Below are positions 42,501-54,606 of a stretch of 64,000 bases of DNA, piece by piece. This DNA comes from Rutstroemia sp. NJR-2017a BVV2 (lineage: Eukaryota > Ascomycota > Leotiomycetes > Helotiales > Rutstroemiaceae), in contig NJPS01000046.1 in NCBI GenBank assembly GCA_002946415.1, forward strand, positions 2,170,001-2,234,000, given 5' to 3'. Position 1 is the stretch's first letter. The number at the start of each line of letters is the position of its first letter. A model generated the notes under the pieces. It did no database searches. It was given only the letters and a program-made list of their open reading frames with translations, and was not told where the DNA came from. The translations under genes were made by a program, and so were the position numbers.

Positions 42501-44000
42501 TGGTCCGAAAGTTCATCGAGCGATGCGATGCTTTCTACATGTCGGCGTAACTAAATCCCGTTCTTCGCTTTCCTTTCCCGGTATGCGTGTTCGCCATTTC
42601 TTCGCTCAAAGCATAGTGCAAACGCTGGTGCAATGTCTCAATTTCTCAATGTCTCTGTATGATTCAGACAATCAAAATTCAAGGCGAAGCACTTCCTCTG
42701 CGATGTCTCTATCTATGGGCTGGCTGTTTCTGAAGCGTCTGTCCTCAAAGATGCGAGCAAGACTGCGATACCACGATGCAGTGGAGGCTTGTCGAGATAC
42801 ATTTCACATGCTCCATGAACTGCCTAGGTTAGGAGGTCCTTCTCTAGACCAAGAGTCAACCGAATGGTCGCGTCGAAGGGATAGGCTTTCAGTCATCTGA
42901 TAATCACGTGCTTCCGTGCCCCCACCTGATGCCTAAACCGAACATTCACGAAATACAATGCGTCAATTCCGCGGTTAGCCCGCTGAAACAGTATTTATCT
43001 TTTCCAAATGCCACAGCGCTGGCTCTCAACAATTCGCTGCCTCCTTCACGACTTAACGCGTGCGGAGAAGCGTGAAAATATCACAGAGCCCAATAAATCC
43101 CAACTCGAGCTGTTGAACATAACGATTCGGTATACCTTTGACATCAATGGACTCGAAAACATCTGCATTATCGAAGAATTCCCCAACGATGATGAACGCC
43201 AAAGTGACATTAGGTGTATGATGCTATTATTTAGGCTCAAGCTGTCACCCGCTGCCTGCTCCGGTCAAGTGTCATCAATATTGTTTGAATGGATTGCGCG
43301 TGAAATGTCACGGCTGATTGTTGATGAAGTGAATATCAGATGTTTAGGCACACTTGTCCTGGAAAAGACTGTATGAACCCCAGATGTTTACAGGAAGCCA
43401 ATATCGGGAATCCCAAACGATACATACTCCGATGGCGTTCGATCTGAAATGACGGCGATGTTTCGACATAGAACGAAAAGCAAATGCATGTATAATTCAA
43501 TGGTAACTCGAAAGGAGCACAAATCAGATGCCCTGATAACATCAGCAGAGCTCTATACTCTGTTCCCGTTGGCTGCGAAACAAGTGTATAGGCAACCGCT
43601 CGCAGACTCCACCAAGGTGAGTGAAGCCCAGATTTTATCCTGACAATAACTTAGTTTTATACAGGTGCGTATGCTGGTAATATATTCGCAATGGGTGCAG
43701 GTCGTTACTGCGAAAATGGCTCGGTCCTATTATACGTCAATCATTGAGGGGCGGGATAACCTTGCGGATCAAATGGAAATTCAGCAGACACCATGGTTTA
43801 ACTTCACGACAATTCCGGGTCAGCAGTGTGTATTACTCGCTGTATTCGAGTCAGTTAGGTTGCAAAGTCCCGCTGTCAAGGCACAAGCCCTCCTCAGAGA
43901 TATGGCACCAAGAGAACAAAACTTGAAGTCTCCAAAGTGTAAGCTCGAAGTCGCCGAGGACTATGACAACAAGAAGAACAAGACGAAGAAGATATGATAC
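42501..44000 (+). other. Unrecognised open-frame cluster, possibly a decayed gene
   Basis: Successive plus-strand frames at 42523-42900, 43008-43376, 43449-43643 and 43665-43997 look moderately protein-like, e.g. NITIRYTFDINGLENICIIEEF and MARSYYTSIIEGRDNLA. I could not assemble a continuous in-phase model or recognise a domain. A remnant of a fungus-specific regulatory protein is possible but unsupported. Reported so that the interval is not read as empty. Confidence 0.2.
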
Positions 44001-45065
44001 GCACTGGACGGCACAAAGGATAAATGGCCTATCTTTTGAAAGACTTTCCCACGACCTCTACGACACATAGGATTACATGTTATTACTATCTGTTTCAGCA
44101 TCGATGCCGGCCTAGTTGAGGAAACATGTAACCTTGCACACTTCATCCAATGTTGCTGTCTAGAATGTAACGTAAAGTAAGTTCAATAGCTTCAAATGGC
44201 CCGAGATATACCTTACTTCGTGAAGATGCAAGTACATATACCTTCGCTTCCTCCTATTCGCCATGTTTAAGCGAAAAGCTCTGTGATCGGATCCGACTGA
44301 TGCATAATCTGCTGTCATGTAGATCTTCCGCCGCATGGACATACGAAGTCTCATTATTGCATCAAGGGTTCAAATGCAGGGCTCACTTCTTGACCGCTGG
44401 CGCTCAGCATCAATCCATCCAAAGTTTTACCGCATGCTTCAAAGTCGCGATAACGAAATTTGTTTTCAGATGGAATCATTGAGTAAGTCAGAGAATAGAA
44501 CTGAAGAAATTGAGTCACCCAAGGCACCTCACAATCTTCCAAAATGAAGACCCTCACCGCCTGTCTTGTAGGAGTGCAGCATGCTGAGGCGCCCCATATC
44601 AACTTTGACGGCTTTATAAAGCATTTAAGCATGGAGGTGAAAGAAGACTCCACTGGCACTATAGGACAATTAGCAGTCACCTTGCTTGGTGGTGCGGAGG
44701 AGATCAGATGATTCATCCTATGTCACCCCTATCGATTGCACAGGCCAGTTATCACACCTGATCTAGATTAACTCATATGTCTTACTTACAGCCCGCTATC
44801 ATTTGATGCAGATCGGACCGTCTGCCACAGACACATTCATTGCAGTACAGCTATGAATCTAATCAACAATGAGCATGAAACTTTATCTCATTTTCGACAT
44901 CTCGCTGGTCCCAGTATATCTAGTTTGCTTCAACTACATTACTGAATACTCGAGTCTCCTCTGGTGCATATAAAGCAAGTCGTCGGCGCTTCGCTCTGAC
45001 TTCAGCTTCATTCATCATCAGCATCGATCTCAGCCTTTCCACTGCCTTGGATAACATCTTTCAAG
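44001..45065. other. Intergenic, HsbA-like promoter
   Basis: No gene. A TATAAA at 44969-44974 and a CT-rich leader just before 45066 look like the core promoter of the following gene. Confidence 0.4.
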
Positions 45066-45897
45066 ATGCATCTCATCAAGATCGTCGTATCCGCTTTTGC
45101 ACTTTACACTTCGGTTTCTAGTTGTCGCCTGAGTCACCTGTACTGCCCGAATGCACTCAAAAGGTGCATTAGGCAATGGTTTGGTGATCAAGGCTGATTC
45201 CTATTAATCAGGGCATAAGGCCCTTCTATATAGTTCTCTACGTACATGACCATCCGATGTATGCTGCTGCTGCGCCGTGCATTCGGACCGACACTAGTAC
45301 CACCATCTCAACTTCAGCAGAGGTTGTCGAAACTTTAAAGATCTTACAGCCAAGTCTGAAGCATTGAAAGCTGTCACAAAAAACATCTCAGGATTCGATT
45401 ACGACTTGTACAGTGCTGATAAAGGATCTTTCGCTGTAAGTAGAACTGTAGATCCTTATTTCATTCGTGATCTTTTTCTGATCTTATCTTAGAAAGTTAT
45501 CGCGGGCTTACACGACATCAATATGACCAGCCGTGCTTTTATGTTGAACCTTTTTGTAGGTTTATTAACACCATTCACAATCTCGAAGATTCCAACAGCT
45601 GATTGCCAAATATTTAGAATTCCACCAAATTTACTACTGAGACGAATGATATCGTCACCGCAACCAATGATGTAAGTTTCTGAAACATTGTATCCAGTAC
45701 CCGTGACTGATCTCTAGCTGACAAACCTTCACAGTTTGTTACAGCCTTTCAAAAGCCACTTATCGTCTTATATTCCGTAAGATATGAAGGAGGAATTCTT
45801 ATTCCTACCTTATTTGCTGCATCTCTACTGGCTGTTCTATCAGATATCAAAAGAATAACGATATTATCTTTCAATTCAAATTCCCAAAACATATAGT
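45066..45897 (+). pseudogene. HsbA-like secreted protein gene, probably damaged
   Basis: The ATG at 45066 starts a signal peptide (MHLIKIVVSAFALYTSVSS). Downstream, exon pieces joined by good GT-AG introns read DLTAKSEALKAVTKNISGF (ending 45435), KVIAGLHDINMTSRAFMLNLF (45493-45555), NSTKFTTETNDIVTATND (45618-45671) and FVTAFQKPLIVLYS... (from 45735). This helical pattern is that of hydrophobic surface-binding protein A, which coats hydrophobic surfaces and recruits hydrolases. Between signal peptide and first helix there are stops, and SAEVVETLK (about 45309-45340) is out of frame with DLTAKSEAL, so the N-terminal part is either badly broken or contains an intron I cannot place. A 10-bp inverted repeat (CCGAATGCAC/GTGCATTCGG) brackets the disrupted part. 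The 3' end runs into AT-rich sequence and stops near 45897. Confidence 0.45.
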
Positions 45898-46230
45898 AAT
45901 AAAAGGTACATAGATACCCCTTCGAACCTACATAAAATATAGGCTTCTGGATAATACAAAGGAAGATCCTAAAAGCAGCCAATTATGATCTGGACTCGAT
46001 GCTATTTTTACAAAAGTAATATATATATACTTCGACTCCAACACAGATCTATATAAGTATATTACAGCAGATGAAAGAGTTAGATACCTAGAAGATATAT
46101 ATGGAATAGGGTCTCAGATATATACCTACGATATAAGAAAAAGACTAGAGGAATATTGTCGTTCGTATGATACATATTGACGAAGATATACAGAGGTAGC
46201 TACAAAGCTAAAGGACCTTGGGCTCAATAG
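45780..46230. other. AT-rich block, possibly RIP-affected
   Basis: Unusually rich in TATA/ATAT runs (e.g. GTAATATATATATACTTCG and AGATATATATGGAATAGGG) compared with the flanks, and full of stops in all frames. This fits an old repeat mutated by repeat-induced point mutation, but no terminal repeats or transposon domain are visible. Confidence 0.35.
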
Positions 46231-46517
46231 CTAGCTAGTTTATGGTTGTAATCAATCAGCTGGTACAGAATTTCAGAAGAAGAATTCAAGCGCAGTCAGA
46301 TGTCCATTGCAAGAGTGTACCGACACACAGGTTACTGCATTTTCTTCCAGTGGGTTCGTCACACATATTTTCGGAATGCTGTATGGTCAGGCTTTATCAC
46401 CGCAGTTTTCAGTGAAACACGGTGACAACTACCATTTCATGGTTCATGAAAAGTCCTGGAAAGTTTTACGTTACCTATAGCCACACGTAAATCGGATTGT
46501 TCTTTTTCTCATATCGT

Positions 46518-46960
46518 TCGAGGCGTCGATGCATATAAGATGTCGTGCAAGTCAATGCGGCGCAGATCACAAATTAATCCCTTCCTGGTCCCAACTTTCA
46601 GGGGTGAATTGGTAGATCTTCAAGGATCTTATGCACCTCGTACTTATACTCATTGATTCCACATACATGTGCAGCTACATGCATTGATTATTGTATGTGT
46701 CCATTTCAAACAATGAGATTGTTGCTTTTATTATACCGGTCGAGAATCCGACGCAAATAAGATGTTATGTTCTGTATGGATCACAAATCAATCTATATCT
46801 CAACCCTCAGGGACCAGGGTACGATGCTGTAGGGGAGATGCTCCCGGACTTTATGCATCTCGTGCTTGTGCTCGATAATTCCATATCGCTGTCAAGACAC
46901 TGCATGTACTCGTGCTTGATGATTCTACATGGTTGCCAAGCTGCACGCATTTATCGCGAG
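46518..46960. repeat. Imperfect 222-bp tandem duplication
   Basis: TCGAGGCGTCGATGCATATAAGATGT at 46518 recurs as a diverged copy at 46740. The similarity continues through ATCACAAATTAATC/ATCACAAATCAATC, CAACTTTCAGGGG/CAACCCTCAGGGA and TTATGCACCTCGTACTTATACTC/TTATGCATCTCGTGCTTGTGCTC. The period is about 222 bp; a shorter third fragment (CTCGTGCTTGATGATTC) lies near 46911. Confidence 0.6.
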
Positions 46961-47295
46961 CCAAGCGCTGTACTGCATGTCTCTCCACATGCATCTCTAC
47001 TCATTCGTCTGCATATGGCAGGTGAATGAGCCATGAAGAAATGGAACAGATCAATCAGTACTACCAGTACAGGTACAAGTTAGAATACATGTCTGGGGAA
47101 ATTCGTCTTTGCTTAATACTTCGGAGAGTATATAAATGACACAGCTGGAACCGAACTCTTGATAATGCTCCTACAAGGCTACTTATAGGAAGAAGACATC
47201 TACTTACTCCTGCATCTTTCGCATGACCTTCCTGGATAGTATCAAGCAGTCCTCATAGCTGCCCACTATCTCACACCAAGCTTCAACAATCCAAT
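46961..47295 (+). promoter_or_regulatory. Catalase promoter
   Basis: TATATAAAT at 47129-47137, about 165 bp before the catalase ATG, is a plausible TATA box, implying a CT-rich leader of roughly 130 bases. No Yap1/Skn7-type site was identified with confidence. Confidence 0.35.
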
Positions 47296-49555
47296 ATGTT
47301 TTCCGCTTTTACAATCTTTCTCTTCACTCACTTAATCTCAGCTCAATTCCCATACGGAGCCAGCTTCCTCGACCAATTCACCCTCAATGACACCGACACC
47401 TACTTCACCACCGACGCCGGTGGACCCATCCAAGAGAACGCCAGTCTCAAGGCTGGGGAGCGCGGCCCCACACTTCTTGAAGACTTCATTTTCCGCCAAA
47501 AGATCCAACACTTTGACCACGAAAGAGTTCCAGAGCGTGCGGTTCATGCACGAGGTGCAGGTGCACATGGCACTTTCACCAGCTATGGAAACTGGAGCAA
47601 TATCACTGCAGCGTCGTTTCTAGGGGCTGAAGGAAAGGAAACTCCCGTTTTTGTGAGATTTTCGACGGTGGCGGGGAGTAGGGGAAGTGCAGATACTGTG
47701 CGTGATTTGCATGGATTTGCGACGAGATTCTATACAGATGAGGGAAACTTCGGTAAGTCGCCAACCCATCAACTAGTCCACCCCATCCAGCATATCCCTC
47801 CCTAACCTCCCCCTCAGACATCGTCGGCAACAACGTCCCCGTCTTCTTCATCCAAGACGCCATCCTCTTCCCGGACCTCATCCATGCGGTAAAACCCTCC
47901 CCCGCAAACGAAATCCCCCAAGCCGCCACCGCGCACGACTCCGCGTGGGACTTCTTCTCCCAACAACCCAGCACCCTTCACACTCTCCTCTGGGCCATGT
48001 CCAGCCACGGCACGCCGCGCTCATACCGGCACATGGACGGTTTCGGCGTGCATACATTCCGCCTCGTAACCGATTCCGGGAGTTCCAAACTCATAAAATG
48101 GCACTGGAAGAGTAAACAAGGTCGTGCGAGTCTCCTGTGGGAAGAGGCGCAGGTGTTGGCCGGGAAGAGTGCGGATTTTCATCGGCGCGATCTGTGGGAT
48201 GCAGTGGAGAAAGGGTGGGCGCCGGAGTGGGAGTTGGGGGTGCAGGTTGTGGAGGAGGGGGATGTGTTGAGGTTTGGATTTGATTTGTTGGATCCGACGA
48301 AGTTTTTACCGGAGGAGTTGGTGCCGGTTACGAAGTTGGGGGTGATGAGGTTGAATGCGAACCCGAGGAATTATTTCGCGGAGACTGAACAGGTTATGGT
48401 GTGTAGCTGTACTTTTTTTCTTTTCAACTTCCAAAGTTATTTTCAGTTGCTTATAATACACCATGATAACAGTTCCAACCCGCTCACCTCATCCGCGGCC
48501 TCGACTTCACCGACGACCCCCTCCTCCAAGGCCGGCTCTTCTCCTACCTCGACACACAACTCAACCGACACTCCGGCCCTAACTTCGAGCAACTCCCCAT
48601 CAACCGTCCGCACATCCCCATCCACAACAACCACCGCGACGGCGCAGCGCAAGCCTTCATCCCCCTCAACAGCGCCGCGTATTCGCCCAATACGCTGAAT
48701 TCTGGCTCTCCGAAACAAGCTACTCAGTCTCAAGGCAAGGGGTTTTTCACTTCGCCGAGTCGTTCGGCGTCGGGGAAGTTGGTGAGAGGCGTTGCGAGCA
48801 CGTTTGACGATCATTGGTCGCAGGCGAGACTTTTTTATAACTCGTTATTGCTAGTTGAGCAACAATTCCTCATCAACGCTATCCGCTTCGAACTCGCGCA
48901 GCTCACTTCTCATATCGTAAAGCAGAATGTTCTGATTCAGTTAAATCGCATATCGCACTCTCTCGCCGTCCGGGTATCCGATGTTCTGGGTCTGTCTGCT
49001 CCAGAGCCGGATCCGACATATTATCATGATAATAGTACGGCTTTTGTGTCGGTGTTTGGGGAAAGCTTGTCGAGTATTCAGGGGCTTACTGTGGGGGTGC
49101 TGGCGAGTACGGGGAGTAATGTTTCGCTTGCGCAGGCTGCGTCGATTGTTACTGCATTTTCGAATTCGGGAGCGGGCGTTAATGTGCAGGTTATTGCAGA
49201 GAAACTTGTGACGGGCGTGGATATAACCTACAGCGCAGCAGACGCCGCGTTCTTCGATTCTCTTATCGTGGTAGAAGGGACGGGGGATTTATTCACGTCC
49301 AGCTCTGGCATTGGTGAAGATGTTAAAACAAGTCTGTATCCGGAGGGCAGACCGGCGAGGATATTGGTGGATGGATATCGTTTTGGGAAACCGGTGGGGT
49401 TTTTCAAGGAGGGGAGAGATGTTATGAGTAAGGTGGGGTTGGGGGCAGAGGAGGAGGGTGTCTATAATCAGACGGATGCGAAGGAATTGGTTAATAGTAT
49501 TGAGGAGGGGTTGAAGAAGTTTAAGGTGCTGGGGAGGTTTGCTGTGGATGAGTGA
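47296..49555 (+). CDS. Secreted large-subunit catalase
   Basis: Haem catalase decomposing hydrogen peroxide, of the large-subunit (clade 2) type with a C-terminal flavodoxin-like domain; 706 residues. Exons 47296-47752, 47818-48398, 48473-49555, introns 65 and 74 bp, in phase. Signal peptide [19 protein letters not shown] indicates secretion, as for CatB-type enzymes. Catalytic His is in [12 protein letters not shown], Asn in [13 protein letters not shown], and the proximal haem Tyr in [10 protein letters not shown] followed by [15 protein letters not shown]. The C-terminal domain includes [19 protein letters not shown] and [17 protein letters not shown]. Exon 2 and 3 alternate between C-rich and G-rich coding stretches without loss of frame. 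Likely role: extracellular peroxide defence. Confidence 0.93.
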
Positions 49556-50222
49556 TGGGAGGGAGGGGTTTAGTAGGCTCTAGAGAGATCGCGGTTTGCG
49601 TCTAGAGGATCGAAAGATTTCAAATGCCTTGTATCTCATCTTTGCAAAAAAGGGTCCCTTATACGAATTGAACTCAGATCGTATTAGCTCCGTGATAAAA
49701 TGGAGATTACCTGCGCTACTATGCGTCTTTGATTGTATGTGACTGAGCTGAAGATCAAGACAAGATTGTCTTTGTCCCTTCTTCTACATTTCAAATTTCT
49801 TGTCTCTAGCAAACGGCTGACAGGGCTCTTCAATATACTGTCTCGGCCAATGAGGTTCTGACGCTGTTTCTAGGGAGAAAATCGAAGAATTGAAGGGTGG
49901 AGAGGAAGACCAGCCTTCAAAAGGATTGCTTGTATATAGAGTATTATCTGAATAAACGGTAAGTGGTTTGAGAGCTAGGAGCTCAGGTGTGAATGCAAGA
50001 GAACACACCATGAATGTCCAAGCCTATTGCTGAGTTGTGAGAGACCTTTGGACTATCCGTTCCTTGAGCATGAATCCCAACCATAAAATCATTAACCTAT
50101 ATCGAAAATTTCATTGTATCCTACGCTCCAATTAAACCGATATTCAGTAGCCCTTTACGGCATACAAAATTTCCCCAAACGCCTCCCCCATGCAATCATT
50201 AAATCTTTCCACTTCAGCCTCC
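49556..50222. other. Convergent 3' region, nothing recognised
   Basis: Lies between the catalase and DOMON-b561 stop codons. No coding or structured element recognised. Confidence 0.45.
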
Positions 50223-51616
50223 CTACGAAATCCTATCACTTTCCACCTTCCCCCCTCCCCCTCCCTTCCTCCCCCTCCCCTTCCTCCTAACCCATCCCCC
50301 CACCACCACCCCCCCATACAGCACCCCCACCACCCCCGCCAACACCCCATAAAGAATCATCCCCGCGCGCGAATTCCCCGCCAACCGCAACCCCAACCCG
50401 CCATTCACGATCCCCAACACAATAATCACCCTCCCATACCAAATATGCACGTGCCCCGGTACTCCACGCTTCAGCTCCCGTTTATAGGCGCGGTGGTGAT
50501 AGAGGCCGATCAGGGGTTGCAGGAGGAAGAGGATGAAGATTATTAGTCCGAAGATGGTGTGGGTTTTGGCGGGGGCGGTGAAGAGCTAAGGGGGAGGGTT
50601 AGTTATATTTTGGATATATAGAGGGGAAAGGGATGGGAAGGGGAAGGGGAAGGGAACTTGGATATAACATACATAATCATTAATCTCCGCCAACTTGACA
50701 CCGAGTCCAAACCCCACAACCAACATCCCCAAGCTGCACAACTGAATAAACCCATGCACCCACGTCTTACCAAAGATCACCATCGAAAGCGCGCCCAGCG
50801 GAAACAGGATAATCATCGTAACACTCATGATAGTCCCGTGCGCAATATCATAAGCGTTGATCGTAGACTGCGAGTTTTGATTTTCCACTGCACCGGCAGA
50901 TGTGGGTTGGGATGACGATACAGAGGAGGAAGTCGCTGCGCTGGAGATAAACGGATTACTATCGCTCTCGATCGACGCCAGAGTGAGATCGTATGTAAAT
51001 TGCCGGTAGCTATTATCATTATGCTGATTGATCGAGTAATCTGTCTCTGTACTATCGATAGCTTTGCCCTCGGCCCACGCGGCGATCCATTGCGAAGAGG
51101 TGGAGGTTGTGGATAGGAGGGGGCAGTTTGTACCTAAAATCCAGTCAGTTATTTATGTATATCCACACATTCGCTGAAGTAAACAAAACCCACACAAAAC
51201 ATTCCCCCTCATAACCCCTCCCTCCACACCACTCCCCTCCAACAACCTAACATCCCACTTCGCATCCGCACTCGGCTCTACATGTCCCTGCCCACCGTCC
51301 CTCCCACTAATCGTCACGTTCCCCTTCCCGTCAGTATACATGACGAAGATCGTTGCGCCCGCCATGCGCGAGCCGATGCCCAGTCCCACCCATTGATACG
51401 TATCCGGTGCGCTGAGCTGGAGATAGATATTTCCCGTGCCGGAGGCTGCAGTTGCGGGCGGGATGCCGACCGAGTATGTTGGGCCGGGGGAGTATGTTGC
51501 GAGGGCGGATGCTGGAGGTTAAGTTAGTTAATGGATTTGTGCGTTTCATCCTTATGTGCTTGCTTACCGGATCTTAAAAATGCGACGACTGTCGCCGCGA
51601 CGCTGAAGAGCTTCAT
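50223..51616 (-). CDS. DOMON-cytochrome b561 membrane protein (CDH-cytochrome-like)
   Basis: Predicted secreted-side haem-b domain linked to a membrane cytochrome b561, moving electrons across the plasma membrane; about 389 residues. Exons 51616-51568, 51511-51194, 51133-about 50695, 50586-50223. Signal peptide MKLFSVAATVVAFLRSASALA. The DOMON/cellobiose-dehydrogenase cytochrome domain has YQWVGLGIGSRMAGATIFVMY and NVLC-TNCPLLSTT over intron 2. A Ser-rich linker leads to five or so helices with AHGTIMSVTMIILFPLGAL, GFIQLCSLGMLVVGFGLGV, THTIFGLIIFILFLLQPLIG and HVHIWYGRVIIVLGIVNGGLGL (haem His residues). The third junction is uncertain. The natural donor GTATGT at 50672 is out of phase with exon 4, and the only in-phase donor (GTTGGC at 50694) deletes KLAEINDY. 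The C-terminal tail is basic and Gly-rich. Confidence 0.78.
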
Positions 51617-52951
51617 ATTTTTTGCGATTTGCGCTGCGGCGCTTATGAGAAATTTCTTCCGGATTCAATTCTGTTCAATTCCGTCGCGACATGGTTTTTG
51701 AATGAAGGAAAGAAAGGAGGACTAAAAGACTCTGCCCACGTATACTCTCTTCTTGCGTCTGACTTCGATGCGATCTGAAATCCAGATCAATTATATTCAC
51801 CATCGAACAGGAAGGGAAGGGATAAAGGTGGCTTGGACACAGCCCTCTCAGCAATTGCTTACTCCTACCCAATCATGACGACCGATGAAGGAATAAAACA
51901 AAGAAGCTGACATAGATTTGGTATAGCCTAATGGAGAAGAAGTGCGTGAGGGAGGGATGTATTTGCGGTTTGTGGCTTATTTTTTTTTTGCGAGTGCCGG
52001 GCTGTTGTAATCCATATCGAGACATTTATCCACATACGACCAGGTTTTGTATGGAAGGATTTCCAAAGTGTGCAAGGGATAGAATATATTGATTAGTGAT
52101 TCAAGGGACATTTCCTGCTTAGGCTCAATTATTTTTCCAGATTGATCGGTGGGATGTCTGATGAAGTTATGCGTGTCGGCGGGAATGGCCAGCGGAATCG
52201 AGCGGAGAAATTCGCCCAGGTACGAATGCGCAACGTCGAACTGGTCATGTGCGAGGAGCCTCTCCTATTCTGCTTAAGCTACCGCACTTGTCTATTAATC
52301 CTGTAGAAGTTGCCTCTCTTCATGCAATCACGACAAACTCAGAGATATTTTAATTTGTTTTCCATTGATTTTGTGCCAGAGGCTATTCATACTATAACAC
52401 ATCAAAGAAATCCAACGCAACGCTAACATCAATTATAATACTTACACACCGCTGACCATTATTCCAGGGAATATCCGTTTTCATGCCAACGCCAAAGTCT
52501 GAAGAAGATAGATAGGATGAACGTTTCCGACATCTCTACCAATGCTATTCCTCCAGACAATAAGCATGAAACCGAACCAACCATTCGTCATGCAGATTGC
52601 GCCATGTAGTCATCGCCCAGGTCAAATGCCAATAGAAAGCGTAGACACTGAAGCGGAAATGAAACAATTCTTAGCAAGAACAGAACTTTTGTACTAACAG
52701 TAGTCCGTCGGAGCAAATTGCTCGTGCATGGCCAGAAAGTCTAAGCTTTTGTCTAGCCTCATCGATAACTTGAAGTACAAAGAACAAAGGAAATGTAAAT
52801 GAAAGAGTCTGAGGCCAGGGATAACAATCAAGAGTTGTCATGCCGTCCGTCAGTCGTGATGAGTTATCAATATGACCTCGAAGATCATGAGAGTAACATT
52901 GTAGCTCAGCGATAACGTTGGTAGTTTGGGAAGCAATGCTCTAGAAGTATC
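51617..52951. other. Intergenic, nothing recognised
   Basis: No gene supported in about 1.3 kb. Contains the DOMON-b561 promoter and the 3' side of the next minus-strand gene. Confidence 0.45.
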
Positions 52952-54606
52952 TTAAGCATTGCTTCGACTTCTCTTGTGTGAATGATACTCGCCAGAAGCA
53001 TCTGACTTTCGTTTCCTATCTGCAAGTGCAGCAGCAGGGCTTGATGGCAAGAGTGTTTTCGGTTTGCGGCGAGGAGTAAGAGAGCTAGTAAGAGAGTCGA
53101 GATGTCCGTTCTTGACACCTTTAATCGTATCAGTTCCAAAAGCAAGCGCTTCCTGGGAGATAGTGTTGCTGTTGATGAGACGTTGACTTTGTTGGTTATG
53201 GCGGAAAGCGCCGACCGGGTTACGGTCCAGATGCTCCAGAAGTGGGTGGACTTGATCTTCACTTCGAGCGGTTGTCGGGCGGGCAGGAGTAGATTGAGGT
53301 TCGATGGTATCATCATCATCTGCCTCGTCATCTCCATCTAGGGTTTCGTCCAGATGCAGTAAATCCTTCCACTGTAAAGCATCCGGCTTATTCGAATCGC
53401 TATCATCATAAGATGATTCTTCTGTAGGACTATTGTAGCCAGTATTGTTGAAGTCGAAGCCTGAAAAGAAAGCTTCAGGTTGAGCAAGAGGTTGACCGAA
53501 TCCGAAAGAGAAATCCAGTGGTGTATCTTGCATGGCACTCATCATAACGTTGGCCTGATTGCTGAGCACTGGAGAAAATTCACCCACAACGCCATTCTTG
53601 ATAGGTGATGAGGAATTGCCAGGAGCCTGTAGTCGGGGAACAACATCATGAGAGAACATGAGAAGATCCTTTCCAGCCTCATCTAAGATGACGAAGGGAA
53701 TGTCGGTGTTGTGGTACCAAGTGATAACATCGGGTTGGCCTTTACGACGTTCTATGCGCATACCGATGGATGAAGGTGGTTCGGGTGAATCGCGGCGGAC
53801 AACGGATTCAACAGGCTCAGGTCGGTTATCTCTCCAATCCTCGTCATCAGTAGTATCACCGCCATCATCAGCTGCACCTCCTCGTTAGCAATCGGCTCAA
53901 CCATATGGTCAGGTCGATGCCACTTACATTGATACCCTGAAGAGGAACTAGAGTCATCACTCTCATCGTCGATTTGTTCCTCATCACTACTCCCATTGCC
54001 CCAATAAACCTCATGATCTGAGCCATCATTATCATCGTTATCTCTATCATCCTCCAATACTCTGGCAAGACCAGGAGGGAGAGCATCTGTACTCAGAAAG
54101 GGAGCATTGCGAGAGGTAGCAGCATCGAAAAGGTCAGGCCACCACTCATCATCCGAGGCGATATCACTATCATCGGAGAGGTCGAAAGTGACCCGCTTTT
54201 TTGGAGAATCGTAAGTATCCGAGTCGTGTGTGCTTGAAATATTTTCAAGAAAGCCTCCATCGCCCAATACTTCGTCTGAAGAATCTGGAATCCCTTGCCA
54301 TTCTTCATATTCATCATTTGCGCGAGGTGTTCGTTGAGAGTCCGTGTCGTCCTCCACTGTTTCCAAATCATCGTCTTCCTCCGCAGACTCAAACATAGCC
54401 GCTTCTTCGTATTTCTCCACTGGCCCCCCGGCCCCCAGAAATACATCTGGATCATCGTCTGAATCATTGTCTTCGTCGTCGCTAATGTCATAAACTCCTG
54501 CGTAGGAAGAGTCAGAGGAGTAGTCGATTGTTTTCTTGGCTTTCTTGGCCGATCGAGGTTTGGTAGGAGTCTTGAAAGACTCGCGCTGAGTATTTCTGGA
54601 AGACAT
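52952..54606 (-). CDS. Unrecognised acidic, nuclear-looking protein
   Basis: 532 residues. Exon 1 54606-53928, exon 2 53871-52952; the 56-bp intron 53872-53927 (GTAAGT...GTGCAG) joins SSGYQ-SDDGGDTTDDEDW in phase. The first half is dominated by Asp/Glu/Ser runs (SDDEDNDSDDDPDVF, DDESDDSSSSSGYQ). After EPPSSIGMRIERRK comes a more ordered stretch (PDVITWYHNTDIPFVILDEAGKDLLMFSH). The C-terminus carries two basic clusters, TPRRKPKTLL and DRKRKSDASGEYHSHKRSRS, fitting nuclear localisation signals. No enzyme or DNA-binding domain recognised. Chromatin or transcription association is a guess from composition. The WYHNTDIPFVILDEAGKDLL block is the best candidate for a conserved functional core. Confidence 0.72.

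Noticed and set aside
48443..48814. Antisense frame overlapping catalase exon 3
   Set aside because: Arises from C-rich codons of the catalase; no motifs.
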